Shown here: piece after piece, positions 51,531 through 60,451 of the stretch
Layout of the letters: each line of letters starts with the position of its first letter
How positions within the stretch are numbered: position 1 is the first letter of the stretch
Assembly: GCA_905235455.1 (NCBI GenBank)
Contig: CAJOLL010000001.1
Coordinates: 24,085-88,084, forward strand
DNA: 64,000 nt
Direction: 5' to 3'
Source of the DNA: an uncultured Clostridia bacterium
GTDB lineage: Bacteria; Bacillota; Clostridia; Saccharofermentanales; Saccharofermentanaceae
The notes under the pieces: model-generated
The model's database searches: none
The model's input: only the letters and a program-made list of their open reading frames with translations
What the model was told of the DNA's origin: nothing
Made by a program: the position numbers and the translations under genes

Positions 51531-52670
51531 TCAGACCTTATATCTGTCGTAGATCTCTCGTATCGATTCGATCGTCTGATCCAGTTCTTCTTTTGTATTA
51601 AATCGCGAGAAACTGAATCTTACGGCATTTGAAGCGATTTCTCTGCGGATGCCCATCTCGGTCAAAACATAACTCACCTGCTTCGTTTTCGAAGAACATG
51701 CCGAAACCGTCGATACAAAGATCTCTTTTTCCTCTAAACAGTGTAACATGGTTTCCGACTGAAAAGACGGGAAGGAAACATTCAGTACATAAGGGAGCGC
51801 ATCCGATGGAGAAAGGATCTCGGCACCAAGTGTTTTCAGACAAGAAGCAAACTCATCTCGAAGAGCCGTCATTCTCGTAAGATTTCCATCCAGATCCTCA
51901 AGTGCTTTTTCCAAAGCCAAGGCAAAAGCACTTGCCAGATAAGGGCTCTGCGTTCCGGATCTCATACCTCTCTGCTGGCCGCCTCCGAGGATCAAAGGAG
52001 CGACACGCACGCCGGACTTGATAAAAAGAAGCCCGGATCCTTTTAACGCATGGATCTTATGTCCAGAAAACGACGCCATATCGACTCCCATGCGAGAAAG
52101 CTGGATCGGAAGTTTCCCCAATGACTGGACGCAGTCCAGATGGATCCTGGTGTTTCTGTTTTTCTTGTTTCGGATCTCGATGATCTCCTGTAAAGGCAGG
52201 ATCGATCCGGTCTCATTGTTTACATGAGTAAAAGTAAGAAGTGCCGTATTCTCATCAATTGCATCAGAAAGAGCCTGAAGAACCGGTTTTCCGTCTTTAT
52301 CGACAGGCAGATAGCAGATCTCATAACCCTCTTTTGCGAGCCTTTCAAGCGATTCCAAGGAAGCCTTGTGCTCCGTTCTTGTCGAGATAACCTTCTTGCC
52401 TGCTCTCGGATTCAGATGCATATATCCGAGGATCGAAGTATTTACGGATTCGGAACCACAGGACGTGAAATAGAGTTCTTCCCTTTTACAGGAAAGGAGT
52501 TTACTGATCTTATCGAGGCTGTCGTTTAGGTTTTTTTCGGCCAGGACGCCAAGACGGTGAAGAGATCCGGGATTGCCGAAAGACTCTTCTCCGATCAATG
52601 TTTCATAAACCAAACGAGCCACTTCGGGAAGTGGCTTCGTGGTTGCACTATTGTCAAAATAAATGCTCAT
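51531..52670 (-). CDS. Cysteine desulfurase (copy 2), ThiI partner
   Basis: 379 residues, IscS/NifS family. 'TSCGSESVN' and 'HLDCVQSLG' contact PLP, the PLP Lys is in 'SFSGHKIHALKG', and the persulfide Cys is in 'STVSACSSKTKQ'. It is encoded directly before thiI with 21 bases between, matching the NifZ-ThiI arrangement of Bacillus, so it most likely supplies sulfur for tRNA 4-thiouridine. Clearly diverged from copy 1 at 42664-43773. Confidence 0.93.
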   Translation of the reverse strand: MSIYFDNSATTKPLPEVARLVYETLIGEESFGNPGSLHRLGVLAEKNLNDSLDKISKLLSCKREELYFTSCGSESVNTSILGYMHLNPRAGKKVISTRTEHKASLESLERLAKEGYEICYLPVDKDGKPVLQALSDAIDENTALLTFTHVNNETGSILPLQEIIEIRNKKNRNTRIHLDCVQSLGKLPIQLSRMGVDMASFSGHKIHALKGSGLLFIKSGVRVAPLILGGGQQRGMRSGTQSPYLASAFALALEKALEDLDGNLTRMTALRDEFASCLKTLGAEILSPSDALPYVLNVSFPSFQSETMLHCLEEKEIFVSTVSACSSKTKQVSYVLTEMGIRREIASNAVRFSFSRFNTKEELDQTIESIREIYDRYKV

Positions 52671-52706
52671 ATTCTGTCCTTACATATAATCAATTGAAAA
52701 GAAGGA

Positions 52707-54140
52707 TCAAACGTTCAGTTCCGGCTCTTCCATATCGAGCTCACAAGCGTACATACGAAGGACCGGCTCGACGTCGTTCTTGAGAAAAGATGTGACCTGT
52801 TCCGGGCAACGGCCGATATAGAGCTTCGGATCCAAAAGTGTATCCAGTGAATCCTTATCCAGTCCGAAAGCAGGATCATCAGCAATACGTGTCAGGAGGT
52901 CATTCGGAAGACCTTCTTCCTTAACTACTTTACCGGCAGCCATGGAATGAACACGGATCTTCTCGTGAAGCTCCTGACGGTCACCGCCGCGCTTAACGGC
53001 TTCCATCATGATGTTTTCCGTGGCCATGAAAGGCAATTCGTTCATGATGTGGTTATGGATCATCTTCGGATAAACGACAAGTCCTGAAGCGACATTAAGG
53101 TAGATGCTCAGGATCGCGTCAACTGCAAGGAAAGCTTCCGGTACGGAAATACGCTTATTGGCAGAGTCATCGAGTGTTCTCTCGAACCACTGTTCGGAAG
53201 CGGTCATGGCCGGATTCAGCGCCGCAGAGATCACATAACGGGACAGCGAGCAAATACGCTCGGATCTCATCGGGTTTCTCTTATATGCCATCGCAGAAGA
53301 ACCGATCTGTGTCTTTTCGAAAGGCTCCTCGATCTCCTTCAGATGCTGCAGAAGACGAATATCGTTACTGAACTTATGAGCAGAAGTTGCGATACCGGAA
53401 AGAGTATTCAGGACTTTCGCGTCGAGTTTTCTGGTATATGTCTGACCGGAAACAGAGATGGACGACTCAAAGCCCATCTTCTCAGCTATCATCTGATCGA
53501 GCTTTTCTACCTTTTCGTGGTCACCCTGGAAAAGATCCAGGAAACTTGCCTGAGTACCTGTCGTCCCCTTGCAGCCAAGAGGCTTCAGACAGGAAAGTGT
53601 GTAATCCAGTTCATCAAGATCGATCAGAAGGTCCTGAAGCCACAAAGTCGCACGTTTACCGACAGTTACGAGCTGTGCCGGCTGGAAGTGTGTAAATCCG
53701 AGAGTCGGCATCTCCTTATATTCGTCAGCAAACTTTGCGAGCTTTTCGATGACTGCAAGAAGTCTCTTTCTAGTCAGGATCAAAGCCTCACGCATCAAAA
53801 GAATATCTGTATTATCGCCAACATAGCAAGAGGTCGCACCTAAGTGGATGATTCCCTTTGCCTTCGGGCACTGTTCGCCGTATGCATGTACATGCGCCAT
53901 AACGTCATGACGGACAAGTTTTTCTTCTCTTGCCGCTACATCATAGTTGATATCGTCTTTAGATGCCTCGAGCTCGGCAATCTGCTCATCGGTAATATTC
54001 AATCCGAGTTCTTTTTCACAGGAAGCAAGATAGATCCAAAGCTGTCTCCAAGTCTTAAACTTATGATCCGGCGAGAAGATCGCCTTCATTTCCTTACTGG
54101 AATAACGGGAATTCAGCGGACTTTCGTAGATATCCTTCAT
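52707..54140 (-). CDS. purB: Adenylosuccinate lyase
   Basis: Cleaves adenylosuccinate and SAICAR in purine synthesis. 477 residues. Fumarase/aspartase superfamily signature 'GSSAMAYKRNPMRSE' around residue 280, with catalytic His regions 'HLGATSCYVGDNTD' and 'GFTHFQPAQ'. The N-terminus 'YESPLNSRYSSKEMKAIF' is that of the animal/clostridial-type PurB. It begins three bases after the upstream aminotransferase stop. Confidence 0.96.
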   Translation of the reverse strand: MKDIYESPLNSRYSSKEMKAIFSPDHKFKTWRQLWIYLASCEKELGLNITDEQIAELEASKDDINYDVAAREEKLVRHDVMAHVHAYGEQCPKAKGIIHLGATSCYVGDNTDILLMREALILTRKRLLAVIEKLAKFADEYKEMPTLGFTHFQPAQLVTVGKRATLWLQDLLIDLDELDYTLSCLKPLGCKGTTGTQASFLDLFQGDHEKVEKLDQMIAEKMGFESSISVSGQTYTRKLDAKVLNTLSGIATSAHKFSNDIRLLQHLKEIEEPFEKTQIGSSAMAYKRNPMRSERICSLSRYVISAALNPAMTASEQWFERTLDDSANKRISVPEAFLAVDAILSIYLNVASGLVVYPKMIHNHIMNELPFMATENIMMEAVKRGGDRQELHEKIRVHSMAAGKVVKEEGLPNDLLTRIADDPAFGLDKDSLDTLLDPKLYIGRCPEQVTSFLKNDVEPVLRMYACELDMEEPELNV

Positions 54141-54143
54141 GTA

Positions 54144-55433
54144 TTACTCCTCCAAAAGTTTTCTTACAGCTGCTAGTTTAGCACAAACGGCGAAAACTGT
54201 AACGGCTGTTTCGATATCTTCAACCTTCGGGAAGCTCGGAGCGATACGAAGGTTGCTGTCATTCGGATCCTTCTTATAAGGATATGTCGCGCCGGCAGGA
54301 GTAAATGCAACACCGCACTCTTTTGCCAGACGAACCGTCTCCTTTGCCGTACCATTCAGAAGATAAACAGATACGAAATAACCGCCCAGCGGAGAATTCC
54401 AGTGCGCGATACCGCTTCCCATGAACTCATCGGAAAGCGTCTGTAAGACCATCTCAAACTTCGGACGAAGAATATCAGCCTGCTTGGACATAACCTTCTT
54501 CACAGCCTCAAGATTCGGGAGATACTTCGCATGCATCAGCTGAATGATCTTGTTCGGTCCGATAGACTGAACACCCAGATACTTTCTCGCACGAGTTGTA
54601 TTTTCTTCGTTTGCTGCCATGCAAGCGATACCGGAGCCGGCAAAAGAGATCTTACTGGTCGAAGCGAATTCATAAACACGGTTCGGGTTTCCTGCATCAC
54701 GGCAAAGCTTCAGGATATCCGGAAGTGTTCCCTGCTTATTCGGATCATCGTAAAGGTGGTGGACCACATAAGCATTATCCCAAAGGATCCTGAAATCCGG
54801 AGCTGCAGTCTTCATGGAAGCCAAACGCTTACATACTTCCTCGGAATAGATATATCCGTCCGGATTGCTGTAAAGCGGCATCGCCCACATACCGAGGATC
54901 GAAGCATCCTCAGATACGAGTTTCTCGAGCATATCCATATCCGGACCGTCGTTATTCAGCGGAACCGGGATCAGTTCAAAACCGAGAGTCTCGGTAACGA
55001 GGAAATGTCTGTCATAACCGGGAACCGGGCAGATCCACTTACGGTTCTCGATCTGTCCCCATGGCTTCTTGCCACCTAGTTCTCCGAAGATCAAAGAACG
55101 GGAAAGAGTATCGTACATCAACTGAAGGCTGGAGTTATTGCCGACAGTTACCAGTTCAGGATCGATCCCGAGGATCTCGCCAAAGAGATTTCTGGACTCT
55201 TTAATGCCGAACGGAACACCGTAGTTACGGCAGTCAGAACCATCTTCTGCATAAAGATGATTCGTATCGAGCAAGGTCGGCATCTCATTTGCGATATCCA
55301 GCTGATCCGGACTCGGCTTACCTCTCGTCATATCCAGAGTAAGATTTCGGGATTTCAATTCGTTGTAACGCATCTCCAAGATCTTGAGAGTATCTTTCAA
55401 CTCTGCTTTACTCAGTTCAAGATAAGTCTTCAT
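54144..55433 (-). CDS. Class I aminotransferase (aspartate aminotransferase Ic-like)
   Basis: 429 residues, PLP fold type I. 'LDMTRGKPSPDQLD' at the N-terminus, 'WDNAYVVHHLYDD' (Asp-x-x-Tyr for PLP) and the PLP Lys in 'FASTSKISFAGSGIA' are present. This is the subgroup of larger aspartate-type aminotransferases sometimes annotated as MocR-like aminotransferase domains. Making or using aspartate next to purB, which consumes an aspartate-derived substrate, is sensible but does not prove specificity. Strong AAGGAGGC site before ATG 55433. Confidence 0.88.
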   Translation of the reverse strand: MKTYLELSKAELKDTLKILEMRYNELKSRNLTLDMTRGKPSPDQLDIANEMPTLLDTNHLYAEDGSDCRNYGVPFGIKESRNLFGEILGIDPELVTVGNNSSLQLMYDTLSRSLIFGELGGKKPWGQIENRKWICPVPGYDRHFLVTETLGFELIPVPLNNDGPDMDMLEKLVSEDASILGMWAMPLYSNPDGYIYSEEVCKRLASMKTAAPDFRILWDNAYVVHHLYDDPNKQGTLPDILKLCRDAGNPNRVYEFASTSKISFAGSGIACMAANEENTTRARKYLGVQSIGPNKIIQLMHAKYLPNLEAVKKVMSKQADILRPKFEMVLQTLSDEFMGSGIAHWNSPLGGYFVSVYLLNGTAKETVRLAKECGVAFTPAGATYPYKKDPNDSNLRIAPSFPKVEDIETAVTVFAVCAKLAAVRKLLEE

Positions 55434-55771
55434 GACATTGGCCTCCTTGCCGGCACTTATAATTTTGCTCTAAAAGCACTTGAAAAGAATTTTGATTTCC
55501 ACAGTCTTGCATTTTCACAAAACCTTTCGCGCTTTAAACCTTGTATATTATGGTATAAATGAAAGTATTTGACAAGCAACTTGCAGAACGATCGGACAAA
55601 TTCGCCGAAATAAACAAAAGAAGCCCAATATCACGTGTTTGGCATGACATTTTAACGAGCATATATAGAATAATGAATAGAATAATCGACGCCGGTCGTC
55701 GGCGCATTGCGTTTGCGGAATCGCTCCACATGATTCATTCTTTCTTCGATTTATGAATATATTATAACTAT
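55434..55771. other. Intergenic interval between yraN (-) and the aminotransferase gene (-)
   Basis: 338 bases. The right-hand half is the untranslated 3' side of yraN, the left-hand half the 5' side of the aminotransferase gene, with a weak promoter TTCAAG-17-TATAAG (minus, -10 at 55461-55456). CGCCG-GTCGT-CGGCG (55690-55704) can form a hairpin without a T-run. Two overlapping antisense 65-codon ORFs exist; the better candidate is listed separately. Confidence 0.5.
55559..55756 (+). CDS. Possible small basic protein, unrecognised
   Basis: 65 residues, no family recognised. Charged and amphipathic (KQLAERSDKFAEINKR; later RIIDAGRRRIAF), without low complexity. Against it: no ribosome site, a TATAAA directly in front of the ATG that leaves no room for a transcript start, and an equally long ORF on the other strand. 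It could be chance. Confidence 0.2.
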   Translation: MKVFDKQLAERSDKFAEINKRSPISRVWHDILTSIYRIMNRIIDAGRRRIAFAESLHMIHSFFDL

Positions 55772-56137
55772 TTAGTCAAAAAACGGTGTAAACTGCACAT
55801 CAAGTATATTCCCTGATATATCGTGGATCACACCTGCTACAAAGTAAGATACTCTATCCAGATCGATCCTGTTCTCTTTACAGAACTCCAAAGCCGTACG
55901 CATGATCTTTTGCTGTTTAGACCTTGTTACAGCCTCCTGGGGTGTTCCATATCGCTCCCGGCTGTCTCGAGACTTCACCTCAATGACCAGGATCTCCCCT
56001 TTATACTCACAGATAATATCGATCTCACCGACATTATGGACCGCAAAATTACGGGCCAGGATCTTAGAACCGCGCTGTTCCAGATACTTAGCAACATAAT
56101 CTTCAGACGCTTTACCAATCTCCTGATTCCGAGTCAT
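55772..56137 (-). CDS. yraN: YraN/UPF0102 nuclease-fold protein
   Basis: 121 residues. Restriction-endonuclease-like fold with 'GKASEDYVAKYLEQRGSKILARNF' (start shown), 'GEIDIICEYKGEILVIEVKSR' containing the E-x-D...E-x-K motif, and 'QEAVTRSKQQKI'. Commonly linked to rnhB and the rplS block in Bacillota. Function in recombination or DNA uptake is only suspected for the family. It lies 105 bases from rnhB, with a TCGCCTC/GAGGCGA stem-loop in the gap (56188-56216). Confidence 0.9.
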   Translation of the reverse strand: MTRNQEIGKASEDYVAKYLEQRGSKILARNFAVHNVGEIDIICEYKGEILVIEVKSRDSRERYGTPQEAVTRSKQQKIMRTALEFCKENRIDLDRVSYFVAGVIHDISGNILDVQFTPFFD

Positions 56138-56242
56138 CGCTTTGCCTTTCTTGCGGAACGATCCATTTCGAAGAAATTTATTGAAGATCGCCTCTGCAGG
56201 CCAACGGTCGAGGCGAAGTGGCGGAAAAATAATTTCATCGAA

Positions 56243-56872
56243 TTAGTGCATTTTCTTAAGAAAACTCAACCGATGAATCGGAGAGATCCCAAGCTCACGG
56301 ATCGCTGCATAATGAGCTACAGTGCCGTAGCCCTTATGCTGGGCAAACCCATATCCCGGATACTCTTTATCGTATTCTTCCATGATGCGGTCTCGGGAAA
56401 CTTTTGCCAGAATCGAAGCCGCTGCGATGGAATTCGATTTTGCATCGCCTTTAATGATCGCCTTAACAGGAATACCGGTACCTTCCAGTTTTACGGCATC
56501 AATCAGAAGCACATCCGGCTTGATCGCAAGTCCTTTTACACAGGCACGCATAGCGTTCTTCGTCGCATTTAAGATGTTGACCTCATCGATCTCTTTCGGC
56601 TCTACGCGGATCACGCAGAAAGCTTTTGCATTTGCTACGATCTCATCATAAAGGGCGTCTCTTCTCTTGGGAGATAGTTTCTTAGAGTCATCCAGTCCGT
56701 AGATCGGTTTTTCAGGATCAAGGATGCAGGCAGCAGCGACGACAGGTCCGGCGAGGGGGCCTCTTCCCGCCTCGTCAATGCCGCAGCAGCAAGGCATACC
56801 TTCTTCTTCACATTCTTTTTCAAATGCAGACATTAACTCGAATTTCTCTACTAATTTCTCTTCACGTGTCAT
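56243..56872 (-). CDS. rnhB: Ribonuclease HII
   Basis: Removes RNA from RNA/DNA hybrids and misincorporated ribonucleotides. 209 residues. 'GIDEAGRGPLAGPVV' supplies Asp-Glu, 'DDSKKLSPKRR' the substrate-binding segment, 'LLIDAVKL' another catalytic Asp and 'AAASILAKVSRDRIM' the last. An N-terminal ~22-residue helix precedes the catalytic domain. ATG lies one base after the rbgA stop. Confidence 0.96.
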   Translation of the reverse strand: MTREEKLVEKFELMSAFEKECEEEGMPCCCGIDEAGRGPLAGPVVAAACILDPEKPIYGLDDSKKLSPKRRDALYDEIVANAKAFCVIRVEPKEIDEVNILNATKNAMRACVKGLAIKPDVLLIDAVKLEGTGIPVKAIIKGDAKSNSIAAASILAKVSRDRIMEEYDKEYPGYGFAQHKGYGTVAHYAAIRELGISPIHRLSFLKKMH

Positions 56873-56873
56873 A

Positions 56874-57767
56874 TCAATCTCCTAAATCCGACCGGTTCGG
56901 AGTCTCCAGGGAGATCCTGGCGATACGGGTGCTCCTGAAATCGTCGATCAATAGTTTCGCGAACCGCTCATCATTAATTCTTCCGCCGGAAAGAATGCAA
57001 CCCATGTGTCTTGCAGCTTCTTCAAATCTTTCAAAATCATCTTCGATATAATCTTCTGAACCATACGGGGAAAGCTTATATCTGGCATAAAAATCATTCG
57101 GATAGAGATTCTCGATTAATTTCATACCGGCAAAAGCGACGTCAACAACATCAACGACTTCAACTTTTACAGCACCGGTCAATGTGAGTACAAGCTGATT
57201 TCTAGGAGTTCCAAGCCTCGGCCAGAGCACACCCGGCATATCCATAAGTTCCAACTGCCCATCTGTTCTCGCCCATTTGAAATCGCGTGTAACACCGGGC
57301 ATATCTCCGGTAACAGCAATCTTTCTGTTACAAAGACCATTGATCAGCGTGGATTTTCCGGAATTCGGGACACCGACGACCATGGCACGTACCGGACGGC
57401 CGATTCTGCCCTTTGCCTCAGATTTCGCGAGCACATCAGAACAGGCGTCCACTGCCATCGCACGAAGCTTGTCCAGCCCTTTTTTATGAGAGGCATCAAT
57501 AGCAATCGCACGTATCCCTTTTTCTATATAGAACGAAAGCCAGTCTAAAGTTACTTTTTCATCTGCCAGATCTGCCTTATTGAGAACGACGATACGTGGT
57601 TTTTTAGAAACAAGCGAGTCCAGTTCCGGATTCCGGCTGGAGATTGGAATTCTGGCATCGACCGTTTCAAATACAATGTCTACATACTTCAGTTTCTCGG
57701 AGACCTCATTTAATGCTTTACGCATATGACCGGGAAACCAGTTGATGTTTGAGTTCTTTTCGCTCAT
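56874..57767 (-). CDS. rbgA: Ribosome biogenesis GTPase RbgA (YlqF)
   Basis: Needed for late 50S assembly (uL16 incorporation). 297 residues with circularly permuted GTPase motifs: G4 'NKADL' first, then G1 'GVPNSGKSTLIN' and G3 'DMPGVLWPR'. The start 'INWFPGHMRKAL' is diagnostic. The C-terminal helical domain binds rRNA. It is followed by rnhB, as in Bacillus. An extended -10 promoter precedes it, although readthrough from rplS would otherwise have to cross a terminator. Confidence 0.96.
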   Translation of the reverse strand: MSEKNSNINWFPGHMRKALNEVSEKLKYVDIVFETVDARIPISSRNPELDSLVSKKPRIVVLNKADLADEKVTLDWLSFYIEKGIRAIAIDASHKKGLDKLRAMAVDACSDVLAKSEAKGRIGRPVRAMVVGVPNSGKSTLINGLCNRKIAVTGDMPGVTRDFKWARTDGQLELMDMPGVLWPRLGTPRNQLVLTLTGAVKVEVVDVVDVAFAGMKLIENLYPNDFYARYKLSPYGSEDYIEDDFERFEEAARHMGCILSGGRINDERFAKLLIDDFRSTRIARISLETPNRSDLGD

Positions 57768-57803
57768 TTCTACCTCTTTTATACTTATAGATCAATCACA
57801 AAG

Positions 57804-57812
57804 ATTATACCA
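57804..57812 (-). promoter_or_regulatory. Extended -10 promoter of rbgA-rnhB-yraN
   Basis: Minus strand TGGTATAAT (57812-57804), about 37 bases before the rbgA start; -35 weak. Confidence 0.5.
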
Positions 57813-57957
57813 CAGCAGATCATTTGGCATCTTCTCTGTATCCGGATACAAGCAGTATCGAAATAGCAGCCTCGTCGGTTCGGATATTATAACAATACTT
57901 ATAATTTCGGAAATGCACTGATCACGCCGGCTCTTTTGATTTTATAATCTCCGCACT

Positions 57958-57989
57958 ATAAAAGAGGCAGTTCCCAAATGGAAACTGCC
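57958..57989 (-). terminator. Terminator after rplS
   Basis: Minus strand GGCAGTTTCC, loop ATTT, GGGAACTGCC (one G-U pair), then TCTTTTAT. Confidence 0.85.
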
Positions 57990-58016
57990 TTAATTTTACT
58001 TAGTAGATAACTCAAA

Positions 58017-58367
58017 TCACTTCTTAGAAAGTTTCTCAGTGATTCTGGCTGCCTTACCAACGCGACCACGCAGGTAATAAAGCTTCGCTCTTCTTACACG
58101 GCCCTTACGGACGATCTCAATCTTATCAATGTTAGGAGAATGAACGGGCAAAACACGCTCAACACCTACGCCATAGGAGAGACGGCGAATTGTCATGGTC
58201 TCAGAAAGACCGCCGCCTTTACGTGCAATCACATAGCCTTCAAATACCTGGATACGCTCACGGGAACCTTCCTTGATCTTCAGGTGTGCTTTTACAAGAT
58301 CACCGATCTCGACCTCGGAATAGCTATTACGCAGATTATCCTGCTCGACTGCTTTAACTAAATCCAT
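58017..58367 (-). CDS. rplS: 50S ribosomal protein L19 (bL19)
   Basis: 116 residues, the normal length, starting at ATG 58367 with GAGGAGGAAA upstream. The in-frame upstream ATG at 58421 lies in the regulatory leader. '[20 protein letters not shown]' and '[32 protein letters not shown]' (start shown) are conserved L19 segments. It has its own promoter, an L19-type leader and a terminator, and so is transcribed on its own. Confidence 0.97.
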   Translation of the reverse strand: MDLVKAVEQDNLRNSYSEVEIGDLVKAHLKIKEGSRERIQVFEGYVIARKGGGLSETMTIRRLSYGVGVERVLPVHSPNIDKIEIVRKGRVRRAKLYYLRGRVGKAARITEKLSKK

Positions 58368-58375
58368 CTTTGTTT

Positions 58376-58431
58376 CCTCCTCTTCCGATAGATGTTCATG
58401 CGGGATCACGCAGCGGACCATCCCTTTTAGC
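58376..58431 (-). promoter_or_regulatory. Probable L19 leader RNA (autoregulatory)
   Basis: The predicted transcript start is near 58431. The leader contains GGGAT...ATCCC enclosing GGTCCGCTGCGTG, then GCATGAACATCTATCGG before the ribosome site. This resembles the L19 ribosomal protein leader of Bacillota by memory of its conserved bases; I could not run a covariance search. Confidence 0.6.
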
Positions 58432-58437
58432 CGTTAA

Positions 58438-58466
58438 ATGATATCATAACGGATTTTTATATGCAA
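58438..58466 (-). promoter_or_regulatory. rplS promoter
   Basis: Minus strand TTGCAT (58466-58461), 17 bases ending in TGA, TATCAT (58443-58438). Confidence 0.7.
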
Positions 58467-58495
58467 GTATTTTCTTTGAGAAAAGCACTCATATT

Positions 58496-59158
58496 TCAGT
58501 ATTTTTCTGCCTCACTCGCCTTTTTCGGTACGAAATAGGCGTATCCGACCTCATGCGGGTGATCGAAAAGCTGGCAATCTTTATGCTTTCTAAGTGTCCA
58601 AATGACCATGATATCGCCACACCCACCGACAACACCGATCACTCCGAATGTCACCAGAAACAGATTCGGGATAACAACACCGAGAATGACGGGCAGTACA
58701 CCAAGGAAAAGTGTCGGAGCGATCGAGCCCCAAAAATAGCGTTTCACGGAAAGTGCCTCCCGGCAGTGGCAGTACGGTGTTAAAAGCTTTACATTAAAGC
58801 CGAAATCAATACTGTCCCACTTCTTTTCACAGGCAAAGTGCCAGAAAAATCCGTGGATAAACTCATGAACAAAAATCGATATCACATATACAACCGCAAA
58901 AAACAGAAATCCCCAAGGAATTACAAAACCGAACAACTTATCGTAAACAAGTTCATCCTTTCCGTTTACCAGTACAAAAGCCCCGTAACCGATCACACCG
59001 GCAATGATCAAAACAAGCACACCGAAAATATTCGCCGTGATGATGCTGATCCTCTCAAGCTTTGCTTCCAGGCCCTTTGCTTCCATTTCACTGACCAGAT
59101 CTTCGTACTCCTGCTTTTTTCTGGCGACGATCTGCTTGTTCTCGATTTCGATTCTCAT
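58496..59158 (-). CDS. DUF3267-like integral membrane metalloprotease homologue
   Basis: 220 residues. A ~35-residue charged N-terminal helix, then about four to five membrane spans. Span 2 is followed by 'IFVHEFIHGFFWHF' with an HEFIH (HExxH) zinc motif, and a later 'MVIWTLRKHKDC' is found near the last span. This pattern fits the DUF3267 family of putative membrane zinc metalloproteases. Substrate unknown. It is inserted between trmD and rplS, which are adjacent in Bacillus. Confidence 0.78.
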   Translation of the reverse strand: MRIEIENKQIVARKKQEYEDLVSEMEAKGLEAKLERISIITANIFGVLVLIIAGVIGYGAFVLVNGKDELVYDKLFGFVIPWGFLFFAVVYVISIFVHEFIHGFFWHFACEKKWDSIDFGFNVKLLTPYCHCREALSVKRYFWGSIAPTLFLGVLPVILGVVIPNLFLVTFGVIGVVGGCGDIMVIWTLRKHKDCQLFDHPHEVGYAYFVPKKASEAEKY

Positions 59159-59184
59159 TTTGTCTATCCCTGTTACATTCCGAA

Positions 59185-59919
59185 TTATTCTTTTTCAATT
59201 GCAAGGATCTTCTTCCAGTCCTCGGAAGAAATATCCAATTTCGAAAGCATATCCGGTCGGCGCTTCCAAGTATCATAAAGGCCGTGGATGCGCTTCCACT
59301 CTTTGATCTTGGCATGATTTCCGGAAAGCATGACTTCCGGAACTTTTCTTTCGTGCCAGATATTCGGCTTGGTAAATTGCGGTGCTTCCAGATAACCGCT
59401 CATATGCGATTCTTCTTCATAAGCTTCGGAATTCGGAAGAACACCTTCGATCATTCTCGAAACGCAGTCGATTACGACACATGCGGCAACTTCGCCACCG
59501 GTCAGAACATAATCACCGATCGAAAGATCCTCATCAACGATCTCATCGAGAACTCTCTGGTCGATTCCTTCGTAGTGACCGCAAAGGATCACGAGATGCT
59601 CGTACTTACTTAATTCCTTCGCCTTTTCCTGGGTAAGCACAGTTCCTTTCGGACTCATGAATACACAGTGCGGCTTCAGTTCTTTTTCAGCATCATAAAG
59701 CGATGAAAAAGCCTGATATACAGGTTCACACTGCATGAGCATGCCGGTACCGCCGCCAAACAGTGTATCATCCACTTTTCCGTAACGGTTACCTGAAAAG
59801 TCCCGAATATCGACCGTCTCGATCGATAAGATCCCCTTTTCTTCCGCACGGCCGATGATACTTTCACTGAGAAAGTCCTTTACCTGTTTGGGAAATAGCG
59901 TCAGAACCGAAAACTTCAT
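59185..59919 (-). CDS. trmD: tRNA (guanine37-N1)-methyltransferase
   Basis: Methylates G37 of tRNAs to prevent frameshifting. 244 residues from ATG 59919, which follows GTGAGG seven bases after the rimM stop; a longer in-frame ORF would overlap rimM. The knotted SPOUT region is clear: 'LFGGGTGMLMQCEPVYQA', 'LILCGHYEGIDQRV', 'SIGDYVLTGGE'. (The second motif begins with V in the protein.) The C-terminal domain has 'SGNHAKIKEWKR'. Confidence 0.96.
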   Translation of the reverse strand: MKFSVLTLFPKQVKDFLSESIIGRAEEKGILSIETVDIRDFSGNRYGKVDDTLFGGGTGMLMQCEPVYQAFSSLYDAEKELKPHCVFMSPKGTVLTQEKAKELSKYEHLVILCGHYEGIDQRVLDEIVDEDLSIGDYVLTGGEVAACVVIDCVSRMIEGVLPNSEAYEEESHMSGYLEAPQFTKPNIWHERKVPEVMLSGNHAKIKEWKRIHGLYDTWKRRPDMLSKLDISSEDWKKILAIEKE

Positions 59920-59926
59920 ATAAGCC

Positions 59927-60451
59927 TCACTCATATATCTCGTATAGCCCCTCAGGCAGAACGACGTCCATCTTTCCGGAAGAAAGATCAACACTCTTAA
60001 CGATCGCATTCAGATACGGGATAAGAAGTTCATTCTTGCCCTTTCTTTTGACGATAATGATGTCACTGGCACCGGAATTAATAATATCTTTGATCGTTCC
60101 GAGATCTCCACGGGATTCATCTACAACAACAAGACCGATCAGATCCGAGATAAAGTATCTTCCTTCCGGAAGTTTGACCGCATCTTCTCTGGATACACCG
60201 ATATAATAGCCCGTAAGCTTGGAAACCTCGTCTCTGTCATCGATCCCCTTAAACTTAACAAGCGTACGGGAAGCATCGACACGGGACTTTTCGACTTCGC
60301 GATTTTCTTTTATGTGCTCTTTTTCATCGAGGATCATGCATTTCTTCAATGAAGAAAAACGGCGCACATCATCCGTGAGAGGAATGACTTTCACCTCACC
60401 ACGAACGCCGTGCGCGCCGCCGAGTTTTCCTATGATCAGGTAATCCTTCAT
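59927..60451 (-). CDS. rimM: 16S rRNA processing/maturation factor RimM
   Basis: 174 residues. N-terminal RimM domain with 'IGKLGGAHGVRGEVKVIP', then a PRC-barrel ('YFISDLIGLVVVDE' and 'LLIPYLNAIVKSVD'). Binds S19 during 30S assembly. Start ATG overlaps the khpA stop by four bases; trmD follows seven bases on. Confidence 0.95.
   Translation of the reverse strand: MKDYLIIGKLGGAHGVRGEVKVIPLTDDVRRFSSLKKCMILDEKEHIKENREVEKSRVDASRTLVKFKGIDDRDEVSKLTGYYIGVSREDAVKLPEGRYFISDLIGLVVVDESRGDLGTIKDIINSGASDIIIVKRKGKNELLIPYLNAIVKSVDLSSGKMDVVLPEGLYEIYE

Noticed and set aside
58368..58421. N-terminal extension of rplS
   Set aside because: It lies in the L19-type leader; ATG 58367 gives the normal 116-residue protein.
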